This document shows positions 1 through 8,798 of a stretch of 64,000 nucleotides of DNA, piece after piece. This DNA is from Microcaldota archaeon. Its GTDB lineage: Archaea; Micrarchaeota; Micrarchaeia; Micrarchaeales; CABMGC01. Where the stretch lies: the NCBI GenBank assembly GCA_021797745.1, contig JAJZZD010000006.1, positions 1-64,000 on the forward strand, written 5' to 3'. Below the pieces are notes generated by a model. That model was not told the origin of the DNA. It saw only the letters and a list, made by a program, of their open reading frames with translations, and searched no databases. The first letter of the stretch is position 1. Every line of letters starts with the position of its first letter. The position numbers and the translations under genes were made by a program.

Positions 1-267
1 AGTCCCGAGAGTTAACATAATCCCCGTAGCGAGCATGAAACTTATAAACTGGGCTTCAATCAGCGAAATCACGAAGCCAGAAGCTATACCTGCAATAGTT
101 CCCCTTATTGTCTTATGATCACCGAATATTCTTTTGCCCAGGTACTTTTTTCCCAGATCCAGCGGTTTCCCTCCCCCAAATATCACTGGGGCGCCATTGG
201 CGACGTATGCCGGAAGAATAAATATTATTGGAAAAACGATGACCTCATAAAGAATATCCCACTGCAT
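1..267 (-). CDS. carS: CDP-archaeol synthase CarS, partial (C-terminal part lies outside the window)
   Basis: The reverse strand from 267 reads an open frame that leaves the window at base 1, so 89 N-terminal residues are visible. After a hydrophobic stretch (about residues 8-20) comes PAYVANGAPVIFGGG, then K-P-L-D-L-G and the charged FGDHKTIRGT block, followed by another membrane segment. These are hallmarks of the archaeal CarS family (formerly DUF46), an integral membrane enzyme that transfers CMP from CTP to unsaturated archaetidic acid to give CDP-archaeol for ether-lipid synthesis. An AAAGGAT ribosome-binding-like sequence precedes the ATG. It lies 30 bases downstream of alaS on the same strand, so the two may be cotranscribed. 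Confidence in the family is high; the end cannot be seen. Confidence 0.88.
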   Translation of the reverse strand, partial: MQWDILYEVIVFPIIFILPAYVANGAPVIFGGGKPLDLGKKYLGKRIFGDHKTIRGTIAGIASGFVISLIEAQFISFMLATGIMLTLGT

Positions 268-297
268 AAAATCCTTTCAAAACATTGCAAATGCAAT

Positions 298-2961
298 TTA
301 TCCAATTATCCCAGCTGCAAATCTTTCGTTGCCGCCGCCCTTGAAATTCTTCGACAGAGCTTTCAATGTGGTCACCGCGCTCTTCCCGGATTTGCTCCCT
401 GCAATGCAAACTACCTGCTTGTCATTATTTCTCAGCACTACGACGCTGTTTGGATTTTTTTCAACGATTCTGTTTGCTATCTTTATCAGCAGTTCACTAG
501 GCATATCAAGCTCTCTTTCTACAATGTCCGCGTCCTTGTAGGCATCGGCTATCGCATCGGCGATTACGATGCTATTTTTCTCCGCCTCTTTGACCATTTT
601 CTTCATATTCTCCTTCATATCCTCTATTTTCAGGTTGATGTCTGGCATTTCTGAATTGAGCTGCTGAGTGGCATTAACAAGTATGTTGTGCTCGTTTCTG
701 AACCTTTTCAATGAGGCCTCACCCGCAACATATTCTATCCTATCGACGCCGTCTTGTTTTTTGTACGTGCTTATGATTTTCACGATTCCCATGGCGTGCT
801 CTATTCCTACCGCATGCAGGCCCCCGCATGCCTGCGCGTCTATGAATTTTCCGTCAAGGGACCTTATAGTTACAATCCTCATCGTCTTAGCAGGAACTCC
901 ATGCCCTTGATATATCGCAAATCCAAACTGACGTTCAGCATCGCCTCTATTCATTTCCTCTGACTTTACCTTTATCCCGTTTCTTATCCAGCCATTTACT
1001 AGCTCCTCGAGGTTTTGAACGTCATCGGGGCTCAACTTTTCATAATGGGCAACGTCAATGTGAGCTTTTTCAGGCTCTTTCTTTGCGCCTTCCTGCCATG
1101 CATGTTTTCCGAGTATCTGCCTTGCAGCAGCGCTCATCAGGTGCGTAGCCGTGTGATGCGCTATTATCATTCCTCTTCTCCTCGCATCGACCTTTGCGTC
1201 AACAATAGCTCCGTTCTTGAAAGCATGTGCATTTGCAAGCACATGCACTATTATTCCATTTATTTTCTGCGCGTCGACAACTTCACTGTCTTCAATAAAT
1301 CCTGTGTCGGCAACCTGCCCTCCGCCTTCCGGATAAAATGGCGTTTTGTCAAGCACTACATATTTCCCATCGGAAAACAGCACCTTGGCTTTTGATTCCG
1401 TGATGAAGTCATAGTATAACTGTTTAGTAGACTCGAGTTTTTCAGGCAGCTTCACGTCCAATCCCTTGTCTACCTCTTTCTTTACCAAATCCCCCACTAT
1501 CAAATCGGCGTAGTAGTTTTCAGGCAGTTCTACGCGCACTTTTTTTTCTTCTGCGATTTGCTCAATTAAATCAGGTGTTACCCCATTGCTTTCGTACAAA
1601 GTCCTGAGTTCACCTATGCCTATTTTATTGCTTTTCTGGAGCAGGATCTCAACCGACCTTTTGGCATTTTCCTTTGTGCGCTCGTATTTTTCTTTCTCTA
1701 TTTCAGTTACCTTCCTGAACAAACCTATTGCGTCTTTTAGCTCGGGATTTATGTCTTTGAACTCTTCGGCTATGAGTTCGGCTATTATGTCTATATCGGG
1801 TTTTATCGTGTATTCGTTTATGAAGTCAAGCGACCTCCTGAGTATCATTCTAAGGTTGTATCCTCCGCCTAGGTTCGAAGGAAGCGCGCCGTCGCTCAGT
1901 GCAAATAGCAATGTGCGCACGTGATCTGCAACTGCATACATTGCCTGTATCGGCTTTATTTTTGTAATGTAGTCTTTTTCACTTATTTTTGTTTCCTTCA
2001 ATATGCGTTGCATCTCTTGTTTTAGGTTCTTTACTTCGTCAGAGTTCAAACCTCCTGCAAATCGCGAAAACCTGCCGAACAGTTCGCTGTCGAAATCAAT
2101 TCCTGTTTCGTTTGCCATTTTGGCTATCGATTTTTTGAAAACAGCCTGGAATGCGCTGTCGTATCCTGTATAAAACCACAAAAGCCTGGCATCGAACCCC
2201 CAGCCTACATCCACAACTTTAGCCTCAAGTTCACGCGTTTGACCGTTTACGTATTCAAACTGAGTAAACACGCTATTTACAAGTTCAAGTCCGTTTGCAA
2301 AACTCTCAAGACAAGGGCCGAATTCGGAGAAGTCAGGCATCGCCCAAACGTCCTCGTGATAAATCAAATCTTCTTTCTTTACGCCCACTATTTCTGTCAG
2401 CATCTTGTAATTCAGTTCTATGGTCCTGTCACGCCAATAGCCTTCCTTTGGATAATTGAAGGCATGCTGTCCTGCCATCATGAAAGACGTGAAGTGCCTG
2501 CCGGTAACGCCAACGTTTGCTATGTCTCCGAATCTGAGGCATATTTGAGGAACAATGAGCGGATTTGCTCCGTATTCGAAGCTCATTTTGCCATTTTCTA
2601 TCCGCTGGAAATCCTGTATGCTCGCAATTGTGAAGTAAAGGTCCTGCCTCCAGCGGCTCACGACAGGATACCTGTCAACGACCTCATGTCCATTCTTCTT
2701 GAAAAAATCCGCGAATTTTCTCCAGAAATCAGAGTAAGAAATAGAATTCGGCTTTTCCTTGAAAAAACTGTATGGCTTGTGCGCAGGTTCGCCGCAAATA
2801 TCTCTGTCTTCTATGCTCCAAAAGTTTTTACCGCAAATCTTGCACTTCTTGCGCGTAAAGCCCTCCTGCTCGAAAAGCTTCACTGAGTAATAATTCTTGT
2901 AATCATTGCCGAACTCCTTTCTAAGCGAGTCCTTGCTCATTTCTTTCGATGGCATTGACAT
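298..2961 (-). CDS. alaS: Alanyl-tRNA synthetase, archaeal type
   Basis: The 887-residue protein charges tRNA-Ala in the cytoplasm. It has the archaeal N-terminal extension with CKICGKNFWS (a zinc-like Cys pair) and the class II catalytic core. The editing domain carries HHTATH near residue 600 and a further metal-binding CGGLH near residue 709. The C-terminal part is a DHHA1-like domain rich in G and K. Length is normal for archaeal AlaRS (about 880-920). A second ATG lies two codons after the chosen one (2955). A TATA-like box at 3023-3039 on this strand would give a leader of roughly 35-40 bases. carS follows 30 bases downstream. Confidence 0.97.
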   Translation of the reverse strand: MSMPSKEMSKDSLRKEFGNDYKNYYSVKLFEQEGFTRKKCKICGKNFWSIEDRDICGEPAHKPYSFFKEKPNSISYSDFWRKFADFFKKNGHEVVDRYPVVSRWRQDLYFTIASIQDFQRIENGKMSFEYGANPLIVPQICLRFGDIANVGVTGRHFTSFMMAGQHAFNYPKEGYWRDRTIELNYKMLTEIVGVKKEDLIYHEDVWAMPDFSEFGPCLESFANGLELVNSVFTQFEYVNGQTRELEAKVVDVGWGFDARLLWFYTGYDSAFQAVFKKSIAKMANETGIDFDSELFGRFSRFAGGLNSDEVKNLKQEMQRILKETKISEKDYITKIKPIQAMYAVADHVRTLLFALSDGALPSNLGGGYNLRMILRRSLDFINEYTIKPDIDIIAELIAEEFKDINPELKDAIGLFRKVTEIEKEKYERTKENAKRSVEILLQKSNKIGIGELRTLYESNGVTPDLIEQIAEEKKVRVELPENYYADLIVGDLVKKEVDKGLDVKLPEKLESTKQLYYDFITESKAKVLFSDGKYVVLDKTPFYPEGGGQVADTGFIEDSEVVDAQKINGIIVHVLANAHAFKNGAIVDAKVDARRRGMIIAHHTATHLMSAAARQILGKHAWQEGAKKEPEKAHIDVAHYEKLSPDDVQNLEELVNGWIRNGIKVKSEEMNRGDAERQFGFAIYQGHGVPAKTMRIVTIRSLDGKFIDAQACGGLHAVGIEHAMGIVKIISTYKKQDGVDRIEYVAGEASLKRFRNEHNILVNATQQLNSEMPDINLKIEDMKENMKKMVKEAEKNSIVIADAIADAYKDADIVERELDMPSELLIKIANRIVEKNPNSVVVLRNNDKQVVCIAGSKSGKSAVTTLKALSKNFKGGGNERFAAGIIG

Positions 2962-3212
2962 AAATATCCCACAATAAACCTATCTGTTTAATTGATGGCA
3001 CCATTATTGACATTATCTTTTTCTATATATTAATAAAAGCCTGTGTTAAGCGCAGTGACGCAGCACATCTTCCGATGTTGCTTCTATAGACAAAAAGAGC
3101 CTTTCAGTTGAAATATATTTAAGGGCATTTGATAAAATCTCAATCTGCGATGGAGTATTTGTCAACATATGAATGATCTAAATATTGTCTAAGGTCAAAC
3201 TTGCGAATCTGC

Positions 3213-4085
3213 TTATTTGTTCCACCATACCGTGCACTCCTTTCCGAAGAACTTGCATACGTTGCACTTCCATTTCTCCTGCTCCTGAACGGGCACGGAC
3301 TCACGCTCACCGTTCCAGTAATGCATCGCGTATATTATGTCCCTGCTTGCTGCCTGCTCGTCGTAGTTAAGCTTCACATTGAACCTTTCTTTGCCGTTGA
3401 ACCTGTCTATGTAAGACAGTTCCATTACGTTGCTTATCTCTGGAAGTGCATAAAGCTCGTTGAACATGAGCTTGAATATCTCCTGTATGCTTGCATACTC
3501 GTTTTTGATGCCCAATGCAAGTATCTCCCTCTGAAACGTGTCAGAGATCTTCATCTTGCTTATCTTGTACGACGCTTCAAAGTTCATGCCTGTGTATTTT
3601 TTTGTCTTCAAATCATCAAGCAGCTTTCTGTAAAGCATGACCTGTATAGAATGTGGTTTTGTCTTCACGCTGTTCAGCTCTTTTGTATTTTGGTCCACGG
3701 TCTTGACCTCCTTGACAACGACTTTTCCGTCTACCATCTTCAGCTCGTCTATCTTTCCGGATATTCTGTAGCCGTTTAGCGAGCCGTACAGCCTGAGCTC
3801 CCTGCACAGGCCTGTAGTGCGCAGGGTTCTGAGAGACATATAATTCTCATAGCCTGTTTTGTACATGTAGTCTTCGTATGTTACCGGCTCAACGATTAAC
3901 GGAATGTATATTTCTTCCTGCAGCTCCTCGTGCATCTGTGAACCCTTCCTCATGGCATAGGTTTCTTTCTTTCCGAAGAGGTAGTTAAGCTCCATTTGCC
4001 TTTCGCACCAGAACTGATTGGCTATGTCAGTAACAAGTATGCTGCTCTTGTGCAATTTTTTCAAAACGTTCTCATGAAATTCCAT
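3213..4085 (-). CDS. Cas4/EXO5-like PD-(D/E)XK nuclease with predicted 4Fe-4S cluster
   Basis: A 290-residue protein of the RecB-type nuclease fold. A single Cys near residue 27 (QFWCERQMEL) and three Cys near the C-terminus (CNVCKFFGKEC) match the split four-cysteine iron-sulfur arrangement of Cas4 and exonuclease V. Between them lie GKIDEL and VVVKEVKTV, fitting the catalytic Asp and E-x-K, and a downstream Q-x-x-x-Y (HSIQVMLYRKLL). It probably degrades single-stranded or end-bearing DNA. No cas1, cas2 or repeat array is present, so a stand-alone repair or replication role (EXO5-like) is more likely than CRISPR adaptation. It is a single gene, divergent from the HAD gene. Confidence 0.75.
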   Translation of the reverse strand: MEFHENVLKKLHKSSILVTDIANQFWCERQMELNYLFGKKETYAMRKGSQMHEELQEEIYIPLIVEPVTYEDYMYKTGYENYMSLRTLRTTGLCRELRLYGSLNGYRISGKIDELKMVDGKVVVKEVKTVDQNTKELNSVKTKPHSIQVMLYRKLLDDLKTKKYTGMNFEASYKISKMKISDTFQREILALGIKNEYASIQEIFKLMFNELYALPEISNVMELSYIDRFNGKERFNVKLNYDEQAASRDIIYAMHYWNGERESVPVQEQEKWKCNVCKFFGKECTVWWNK

Positions 4086-4175
4086 TCAAGACACACACTT
4101 CAACCAAATGATTTTTCAGACTGCCTATCTGTCGTCACAGCGTTAGCTCAGCGATCACCGTTTTCATCACAATCT

Positions 4176-4185
4176 TTTTTATACG
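4176..4185 (+). promoter_or_regulatory. TATA-like promoter of the HAD gene
   Basis: T-rich TTTTTATACG box, 21-30 bases ahead of the ATG at 4206. The spacing implies a leaderless transcript. Confidence 0.5.
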
Positions 4186-4205
4186 TTAAGAAACTTATTA
4201 ACGCT

Positions 4206-4835
4206 ATGCGCATTTTAGACAAATACGAATTGTTCATTTTCGACTGGGACAACACACTGAGCACATCCTCATTCCTTGTTAACGTCATTCCCCGCTTAAA
4301 GCATGCCTGCATAGGAGAACACAAAGTGCATAACACGGCAAGATACGACCATGTGATTGTTAAAAACTTCAAAATCGCAGAGACAGAAAACGAAATCAAA
4401 TCGATAATTTATGACCTGAATACGCGAATAATGAAGCCCAAATTGAAACCCAGTTCGGCCGAACTGATAAATCTGCTTAAAAGACGTCACAAAAAAATTG
4501 CCATATTCAGCAACGCGCAGCGCGACAGGCTAATCACTGAAATGCGCAGGCTTATGCCTGTAAACGATTTCGATTTCGTCCTGAGTGCAAGTTCGATTAA
4601 GGGGTATAAGCCCAATCCCCTCGGGCTTCTCATACTGATGAACAAATTTCGCATTGCCAAGTCAAAGACCCTATATGTAGGAGACGCAGTTGTCGACGTC
4701 GAAGCCGCAAAATATGCAGGAATAGACTGCGCCATAGTATGCGACGGCCTCGGAGCTTATGGAGAAATCAGGCAGGCTAAACCCGCATACATATTCAAGA
4801 GCGTATATGCGCTGCTAGAAAACCTTAAACAATAA
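4206..4835 (+). CDS. HAD-superfamily phosphatase
   Basis: A 209-residue haloacid-dehalogenase hydrolase. Motif I is FDWDNTLS (nucleophile Asp and acid/base Asp), motif II IFSNAQ, motif III the Lys in GYKPNP and motif IV YVGDAVVDVEAA. The layout resembles phosphoglycolate-phosphatase-like members with an alpha-helical cap; the substrate is unknown. The open frame extends upstream to 3996 across the nuclease gene, but the start at 4206 places the conserved core close to the N-terminus and sits right after a TATA-like box. The next gene downstream has its own promoter. Confidence 0.85.
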   Translation: MRILDKYELFIFDWDNTLSTSSFLVNVIPRLKHACIGEHKVHNTARYDHVIVKNFKIAETENEIKSIIYDLNTRIMKPKLKPSSAELINLLKRRHKKIAIFSNAQRDRLITEMRRLMPVNDFDFVLSASSIKGYKPNPLGLLILMNKFRIAKSKTLYVGDAVVDVEAAKYAGIDCAIVCDGLGAYGEIRQAKPAYIFKSVYALLENLKQ

Positions 4836-4876
4836 CAGATGCGCATGCCAGTTGTTTGACGTCTGTCATAACGATA

Positions 4877-4887
4877 AGTTTAAATAG
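4877..4887 (+). promoter_or_regulatory. TATA-like promoter of the TRAM gene
   Basis: AGTTTAAATAG about 55 bases ahead of the start at 4940, leaving a leader of roughly 25-30 bases. Confidence 0.5.
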
Positions 4888-4939
4888 GCAACACAGTATA
4901 TCATAATCCTGAAGTTTTGACTTCAGAGGAAAGTATAAA

Positions 4940-5290
4940 ATGAACGGAAATGACGACAGAGGATACAGAGGAGAAAGAAGAGAAGGAGGCATGGGAAGAG
5001 GCCACGGGATGAACCCGAACTATTTCCTGCCAAAGCCTGTAAAGGTCGGAGACGTAGTGGAAGTTACAGTAGAAGGTACTGCTTCCCGTGGAGACGGAAT
5101 AGCGAAGAAGGACGGCTTTGTCATCTTCATAAAAGGTGCAAAGATCGGCGACAAGCTATCTGTGAAAATCACGGAGGTAAGGACCAAGTTCGCAATAGGC
5201 GAACCTGCGTCAGGAGCAGCAGAACCTCCGGCAGAACCTGCAGCAGAACCATCGTCAGACGAACCCTCGTCAGAAGATACGGCAGAATAA
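4940..5290 (+). CDS. TRAM-domain RNA-binding protein
   Basis: The 116-residue protein has a charged Gly/Arg-rich N-terminus, a TRAM domain at about residues 30-85 (VKVGDVVEVTVEG, then GDGIAKKDGFVIFI, then GDKLSVKI) and a low-complexity Ala/Pro/Glu tail. TRAM is a beta-barrel RNA-binding fold; small stand-alone TRAM proteins in archaea act as RNA chaperones, similar in role to bacterial cold-shock proteins. The acidic repeat-like tail (AEPPAEPAAEPSSDEPSSED) is unusual. It is transcribed alone. Direct RNA partners cannot be read from the sequence. Confidence 0.87.
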   Translation: MNGNDDRGYRGERREGGMGRGHGMNPNYFLPKPVKVGDVVEVTVEGTASRGDGIAKKDGFVIFIKGAKIGDKLSVKITEVRTKFAIGEPASGAAEPPAEPAAEPSSDEPSSEDTAE

Positions 5291-5420
5291 CTAAGATCAG
5301 CTTATTCTAAATGCTGATATGCTGGTTAGTGCAAACTGGTTCGCATCACTGCGGCATGCACATTTTAATTCAACGCAAACCAGAAAGCTACAGCATGTCA
5401 GCACACGCATATCGCACTGT

Positions 5421-6077
5421 TTAGCTTGCTTCTTCCCACTCTTTCAGAAAATTTTCTAAATACTCCCTTGTCCGCATGTCCCTTTCAGCTGCAATTCTTC
5501 TGCCTTCTTTTGTATTCATCCTGTCTTTGAGAAGCAGCATCCTTTCGTAAAAATGGTTTATTGTAGTCGAATTTGAGTTTTTGTAGTCTTCAAAGGTTTT
5601 ATGATATTGCGCCTTGATGCCAGGCCTGTGCATCGGCCTTTTCTTGTATCCGCCGTATGCGAATGCCCTTGCCACGCCGATAGCGCCAATCGCATCGAGC
5701 CTGTCAGCATCTTGTACTATTTTGCCCTCCAGGCTTTTCATGTTGTCCTTTACGCCAGCTCCGCGGAACGATACATTTCTCACTATGTCGCACACTTTGC
5801 CTATGGTTTCTTCATCTACGCCTATTTTCTTAAGCCATGCCCCCGCTATGTCTGCACCCTTATCCATGCTTCCGCCGTTGAACTTCCAATCGGATATGTC
5901 GTGGAGAAGCGCACCGAGCTGCACTACGAACAAATCAGCTTTTTTCTCAGTCTTGCCTATTTTCACTGCCATTTTCCAGACACGATATGCATGCCACCAG
6001 TCATGTCCTGAACTGTCATTTTCCATTACTGTTTTAACATGCTCTGCAGTGAGCTTCACAATTTTTTCTTTGTCCAT
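5421..6077 (-). CDS. HD-domain phosphohydrolase
   Basis: A 218-residue metal-dependent HD hydrolase. The conserved residues are GHDWWHAYRV (first His), LLHDISD (the HD pair) and QDADRLDAIGAIGVAR (last Asp). The sequence order fits the YedJ-like subgroup, whose physiological substrates (probably nucleotides or phosphate esters) are largely unassigned. It stands alone, convergent with the TRAM gene across 130 bases in which I see no gene. Confidence 0.85.
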   Translation of the reverse strand: MDKEKIVKLTAEHVKTVMENDSSGHDWWHAYRVWKMAVKIGKTEKKADLFVVQLGALLHDISDWKFNGGSMDKGADIAGAWLKKIGVDEETIGKVCDIVRNVSFRGAGVKDNMKSLEGKIVQDADRLDAIGAIGVARAFAYGGYKKRPMHRPGIKAQYHKTFEDYKNSNSTTINHFYERMLLLKDRMNTKEGRRIAAERDMRTREYLENFLKEWEEAS

Positions 6078-6303
6078 TCAACCCTGTGCCTAACTTAAAC
6101 TTCAATTAGCCCTTTAATTTACAAACAATTATTTTTAACCTTTTCCAAAATTCTCAACATCTCAAGAATCCTACGGCTTCTAGAACAGGTTTTCGCGTGT
6201 TTTGCGGTTTTCTGGTGTTTGTCGTCGAATGGCAAAATTTGCCAATAACAAATTTGAAACCTTACTGAAATTCCGTTATCCTGGTTAATGTGCTTAAAGA
6301 ATA

Positions 6304-6388
6304 CGCTGGGTGAGGGAATCGAACCCTCGAAGGCCAAATCGGCCAAACAGCTTAGCAGGCTGCCGCCCTACCACTAGGCGAACCCAGC
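6304..6388 (-). tRNA. tRNA-Ser, anticodon GCU
   Basis: The reverse strand folds as an 85-base cloverleaf. The acceptor stem GCTGGGT pairs with ACCCAGC. The anticodon stem GCAGC/GCTGT encloses the loop CTGCTAA with anticodon GCT. A long variable arm is built on GGCC/GGCC, and the T arm is GAGGG-TTCGATT-CCCTC. The long variable arm supports serine identity (AGC/AGU codons). CCA is not encoded and there is no intron. The discriminator base is G. Confidence 0.95.
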
Positions 6389-6416
6389 ACAGATATTATC
6401 TGAAAAATCTATCTAA

Positions 6417-7307
6417 TTAAAGTTTACTTTTAGATTTCGAAATGAACTTTGCCACTATGTTACTAACTTCTTCTTCATGATTTTCGAAAGAGTGTTTCGC
6501 ACCTTTAACTAAATGCGATTCAAAATATTCGGATTTTGTTCTTTCGCCAAGCATTTTCAAGTAAGTTTTTACCGGTTTTACTGCAAACTGCTCCCTACTA
6601 CCGAATACTGCCAATATTGGTATCTTTATTTTACTGAATTCATCAAGTTTCCCGTCATAATCAAATAACCGTGCTTCAACATTTTTTGTATCTGCCACAG
6701 ATAAAAACCTTTTAGCAGAGAAATTTGAAGTTAATACGCTCACTTCGTTTCCTTTTCGATTTTTAACCATAGTTTTCGCTGTTTTTACAACTTCTGCAAA
6801 TTTACTTCCTAACTCTTTTCTATGTAAGTTATAATCATCACAAGGCGCGAGAAGAACTAATGCAAGTACCTTCTTATTGCGCTTTTTATATTGATAGTAA
6901 GTTACTTTCTGGCAGCCTGTGCTATGGCCAATTAATATGAACTTTTTGAAATTCTTCTTTTCGATAATTTTTATTGCGCCATCGATATCAAGTACGCTAT
7001 CTTCAAATTTTTCAAAGTCAGTACCTCCGACCAACTTTATCTTCTTTCCGTTCTTGTATCCGTATATGCGCGCCGCCATATCGTGGCCCCTTGTGTTTAA
7101 AGTAAATAGCGCAGTATCTTTTTTTGCAAGTTTGTCTGCGATCAAGAATGGCAGATCAAAACCGTAAAAGTTACCTGTCATTCCATGTATGAATATCGCA
7201 CATGTTTGCGCTCTTTTCCTCCCTACTAAAAATCCGCTTAATCTTATTCCGTCTTTGGCATAGAAATTCACAAGTTTTCCATTGTAAATTTTGTTTTCTT
7301 TTTTCAT
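6417..7307 (-). CDS. Alpha/beta-hydrolase (esterase/lipase-like)
   Basis: About 296 residues in the alpha/beta-hydrolase fold. The oxyanion-hole region is FIHGMTGNFYG, the nucleophile elbow GHSTG, a late Asp/Ser-rich FGSREQFAVKP segment and the catalytic His in GAKHSFENHEEE. The substrate is unknown; an intracellular esterase, lipase or acyl-transfer role is possible. The chosen ATG at 7307 removes 17 Cys-rich residues of a longer frame that have no counterpart in the fold. The gene is visibly richer in A and T than the translation genes of the window, which may indicate transfer or weak codon selection. Confidence 0.8.
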   Translation of the reverse strand: MKKENKIYNGKLVNFYAKDGIRLSGFLVGRKRAQTCAIFIHGMTGNFYGFDLPFLIADKLAKKDTALFTLNTRGHDMAARIYGYKNGKKIKLVGGTDFEKFEDSVLDIDGAIKIIEKKNFKKFILIGHSTGCQKVTYYQYKKRNKKVLALVLLAPCDDYNLHRKELGSKFAEVVKTAKTMVKNRKGNEVSVLTSNFSAKRFLSVADTKNVEARLFDYDGKLDEFSKIKIPILAVFGSREQFAVKPVKTYLKMLGERTKSEYFESHLVKGAKHSFENHEEEVSNIVAKFISKSKSKL

Positions 7308-7404
7308 GTAAATAACCAAATAAACCTTGCAGCAGAAGCACATTTGCACAACCAGCAAGCATAAAATTAACTCCGTATCTGCTCAGTTCTGTATTTTCAG
7401 AGCA

Positions 7405-7655
7405 TGGCCTTTTGTACGTGGCGTATATTTAACGAAGTGCATAGCAATGCGCTGCATGTCCTACACGGCCACTATATACTTAGGGTTGCTCCTTCCGGCC
7501 TCGCCCGATTCATACGTAAGCGCCACCACTGAAAGCAAAACGTCGACGCTTCAACGAAGGTCTTATGCTTGCTGATAGCACGCCTGTGCATATGGCCCGC
7601 CTAATGGGGATTTGCGGTACAGGAAACCCCAAGCTTCCCGCCTTTCTGCTGCAGT
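7405..7655 (-). ncRNA. Signal recognition particle RNA (7S RNA)
   Basis: The reverse strand has the diagnostic SRP helix-8 apex, GGCCGGAAGGAGCAACCC (about 7483-7500): a GGAA tetraloop closed by CC/GG, with the asymmetric 5' side GCGAGG and 3' side AGCAA that binds SRP54. Upstream a GAAGC...GCTTTC hairpin fits helix 6 (SRP19 site). The 5' part, with GGGGTTTCCTGTACC and CAAATCCCC, resembles the Alu-domain loops. A TGCA-AG-TGC pairing between the 5' and 3' arms suits helix 5. A TATA-like TATTTAATT (about 7673-7681) lies upstream. The RNA targets nascent membrane and secreted proteins. The exact ends are estimates. Confidence 0.78.
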
Positions 7656-7756
7656 AAAATTAGCATACTCTTAATTAAATACTTGTTGCGTGCCGAACTG
7701 CCTGCGAACTAATAAAATATGCTAATTGAAATTTATACTAACTTACCTCTGATGAA

Positions 7757-8773
7757 ATGCCAACTGAAATCGAAGAAAAAGACACAGTATATGAAAAGGC
7801 ACCTGCAGTCGTAAAGCTTCTTGGCGAACATGCATCGCTTTATGATAAAATTGCGGTTGCAGCTGCAGTAAGCATATATGCCGAGGCCACAGTGTCAAAA
7901 TACACCGAAGGACGATTCCTGATTGAATTGCCTGATTTTAAACTTTCCAAAGAATTCGGCGAGAAGCAGTTGAATGATTTATTTTCTGAATACAAGAAAC
8001 AAGACATTAAAACATATTATGAAACTTCGGCTTACGATAAAGTTATTTTGCCATACGCAACGATAGTTGCGCGTCTGCTTAATGAATTTGGTGAGCGCGT
8101 GTTGGGGCGTAAAGCCATTATTTCATCGAAGATACCTGCACAGAGCGGACTGGCAAGCAGCGGTGCATGCTCTACTGCATTTACCAAAGCACTAGTTAAA
8201 AGCGCAAAGCTGATTATCGAAGACCCAGAAATAATTGATGTGATCAGGGATGGGGAGCGGGTTTGCCATAAAAACAAAAATGCAGGAGGCATAGATGTCA
8301 ATACTTCTTATTTTGGCGGCATTGTTATGTTCGCCCCAAACAAAACTAAAAAAATTCAAATGGGACTCGATCTCACATTGCTTTTGGTCAATACTGGACC
8401 TAAAAAAAGCACTGCTGAGATGGTGGCGCATGTTGCTGAACTATATAAAAAGGACAAAGAGAATACGCAAAAAATACTTGATGCAATTGGCGAATGTTCG
8501 ATACAGGGAATTGAAGCTATCAAAAATTTGGATGTTGTTGCTTTAGGAGATGCAATGTTCAAAGACCACGAGCTTTTGAGACAGCTAGGTGTTTCGGCAA
8601 ACAAGCTGGACGAAGTTGTATACACTGCAAAGGAATCTGGAGAATTTGGGGCAAAACTCAGTGGAGGAGGAGGCGGCGGGATTGCGATAGTGTTGAGTAA
8701 AAATCCCGACCAGTTTTCCAGCAGAATGCAGAGGAAAAATTTAAAAGTTATGAAAACTAGCATATTAAACTAA
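7757..8773 (+). CDS. mvk: Mevalonate kinase (GHMP family)
   Basis: A 338-residue GHMP kinase. The N-terminal strand carries KAPAVVKLLGEHA, the ATP-binding loop is IPAQSGLASSGACSTA, and the C-terminal motif is AKLSGGGGGGIAIVL. It phosphorylates mevalonate to 5-phosphomevalonate, the first committed kinase step to isopentenyl diphosphate and archaeal isoprenoid lipids. It heads a cluster with the decarboxylase (25 bases downstream) and two phosphomevalonate-kinase-like genes, which supports the assignment over other GHMP kinases. The glycine run in the C-terminal motif is longer than usual. Confidence 0.88.
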   Translation: MPTEIEEKDTVYEKAPAVVKLLGEHASLYDKIAVAAAVSIYAEATVSKYTEGRFLIELPDFKLSKEFGEKQLNDLFSEYKKQDIKTYYETSAYDKVILPYATIVARLLNEFGERVLGRKAIISSKIPAQSGLASSGACSTAFTKALVKSAKLIIEDPEIIDVIRDGERVCHKNKNAGGIDVNTSYFGGIVMFAPNKTKKIQMGLDLTLLLVNTGPKKSTAEMVAHVAELYKKDKENTQKILDAIGECSIQGIEAIKNLDVVALGDAMFKDHELLRQLGVSANKLDEVVYTAKESGEFGAKLSGGGGGGIAIVLSKNPDQFSSRMQRKNLKVMKTSILN

Positions 8774-8798
8774 TACTGTTAAAATTGAAGTGTCATGC

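Noticed and set aside
2239-2886. 215-codon ORF on the plus strand inside alaS
   Set aside because: Antisense shadow of a strongly conserved synthetase.
3124-3212. Search for CRISPR repeats near the Cas4-like gene
   Set aside because: No repeated spacer-like units were seen here or elsewhere in the window.
6231-6243. Palindrome GGCAAA-A-TTTGCC between the tRNA and the HD gene
   Set aside because: Short and isolated; no promoter or gene start nearby that it could control.
7327-7575. Plus-strand ORF of 82 codons ahead of the mevalonate kinase
   Set aside because: It lies over the SRP RNA on the other strand and has no protein features.
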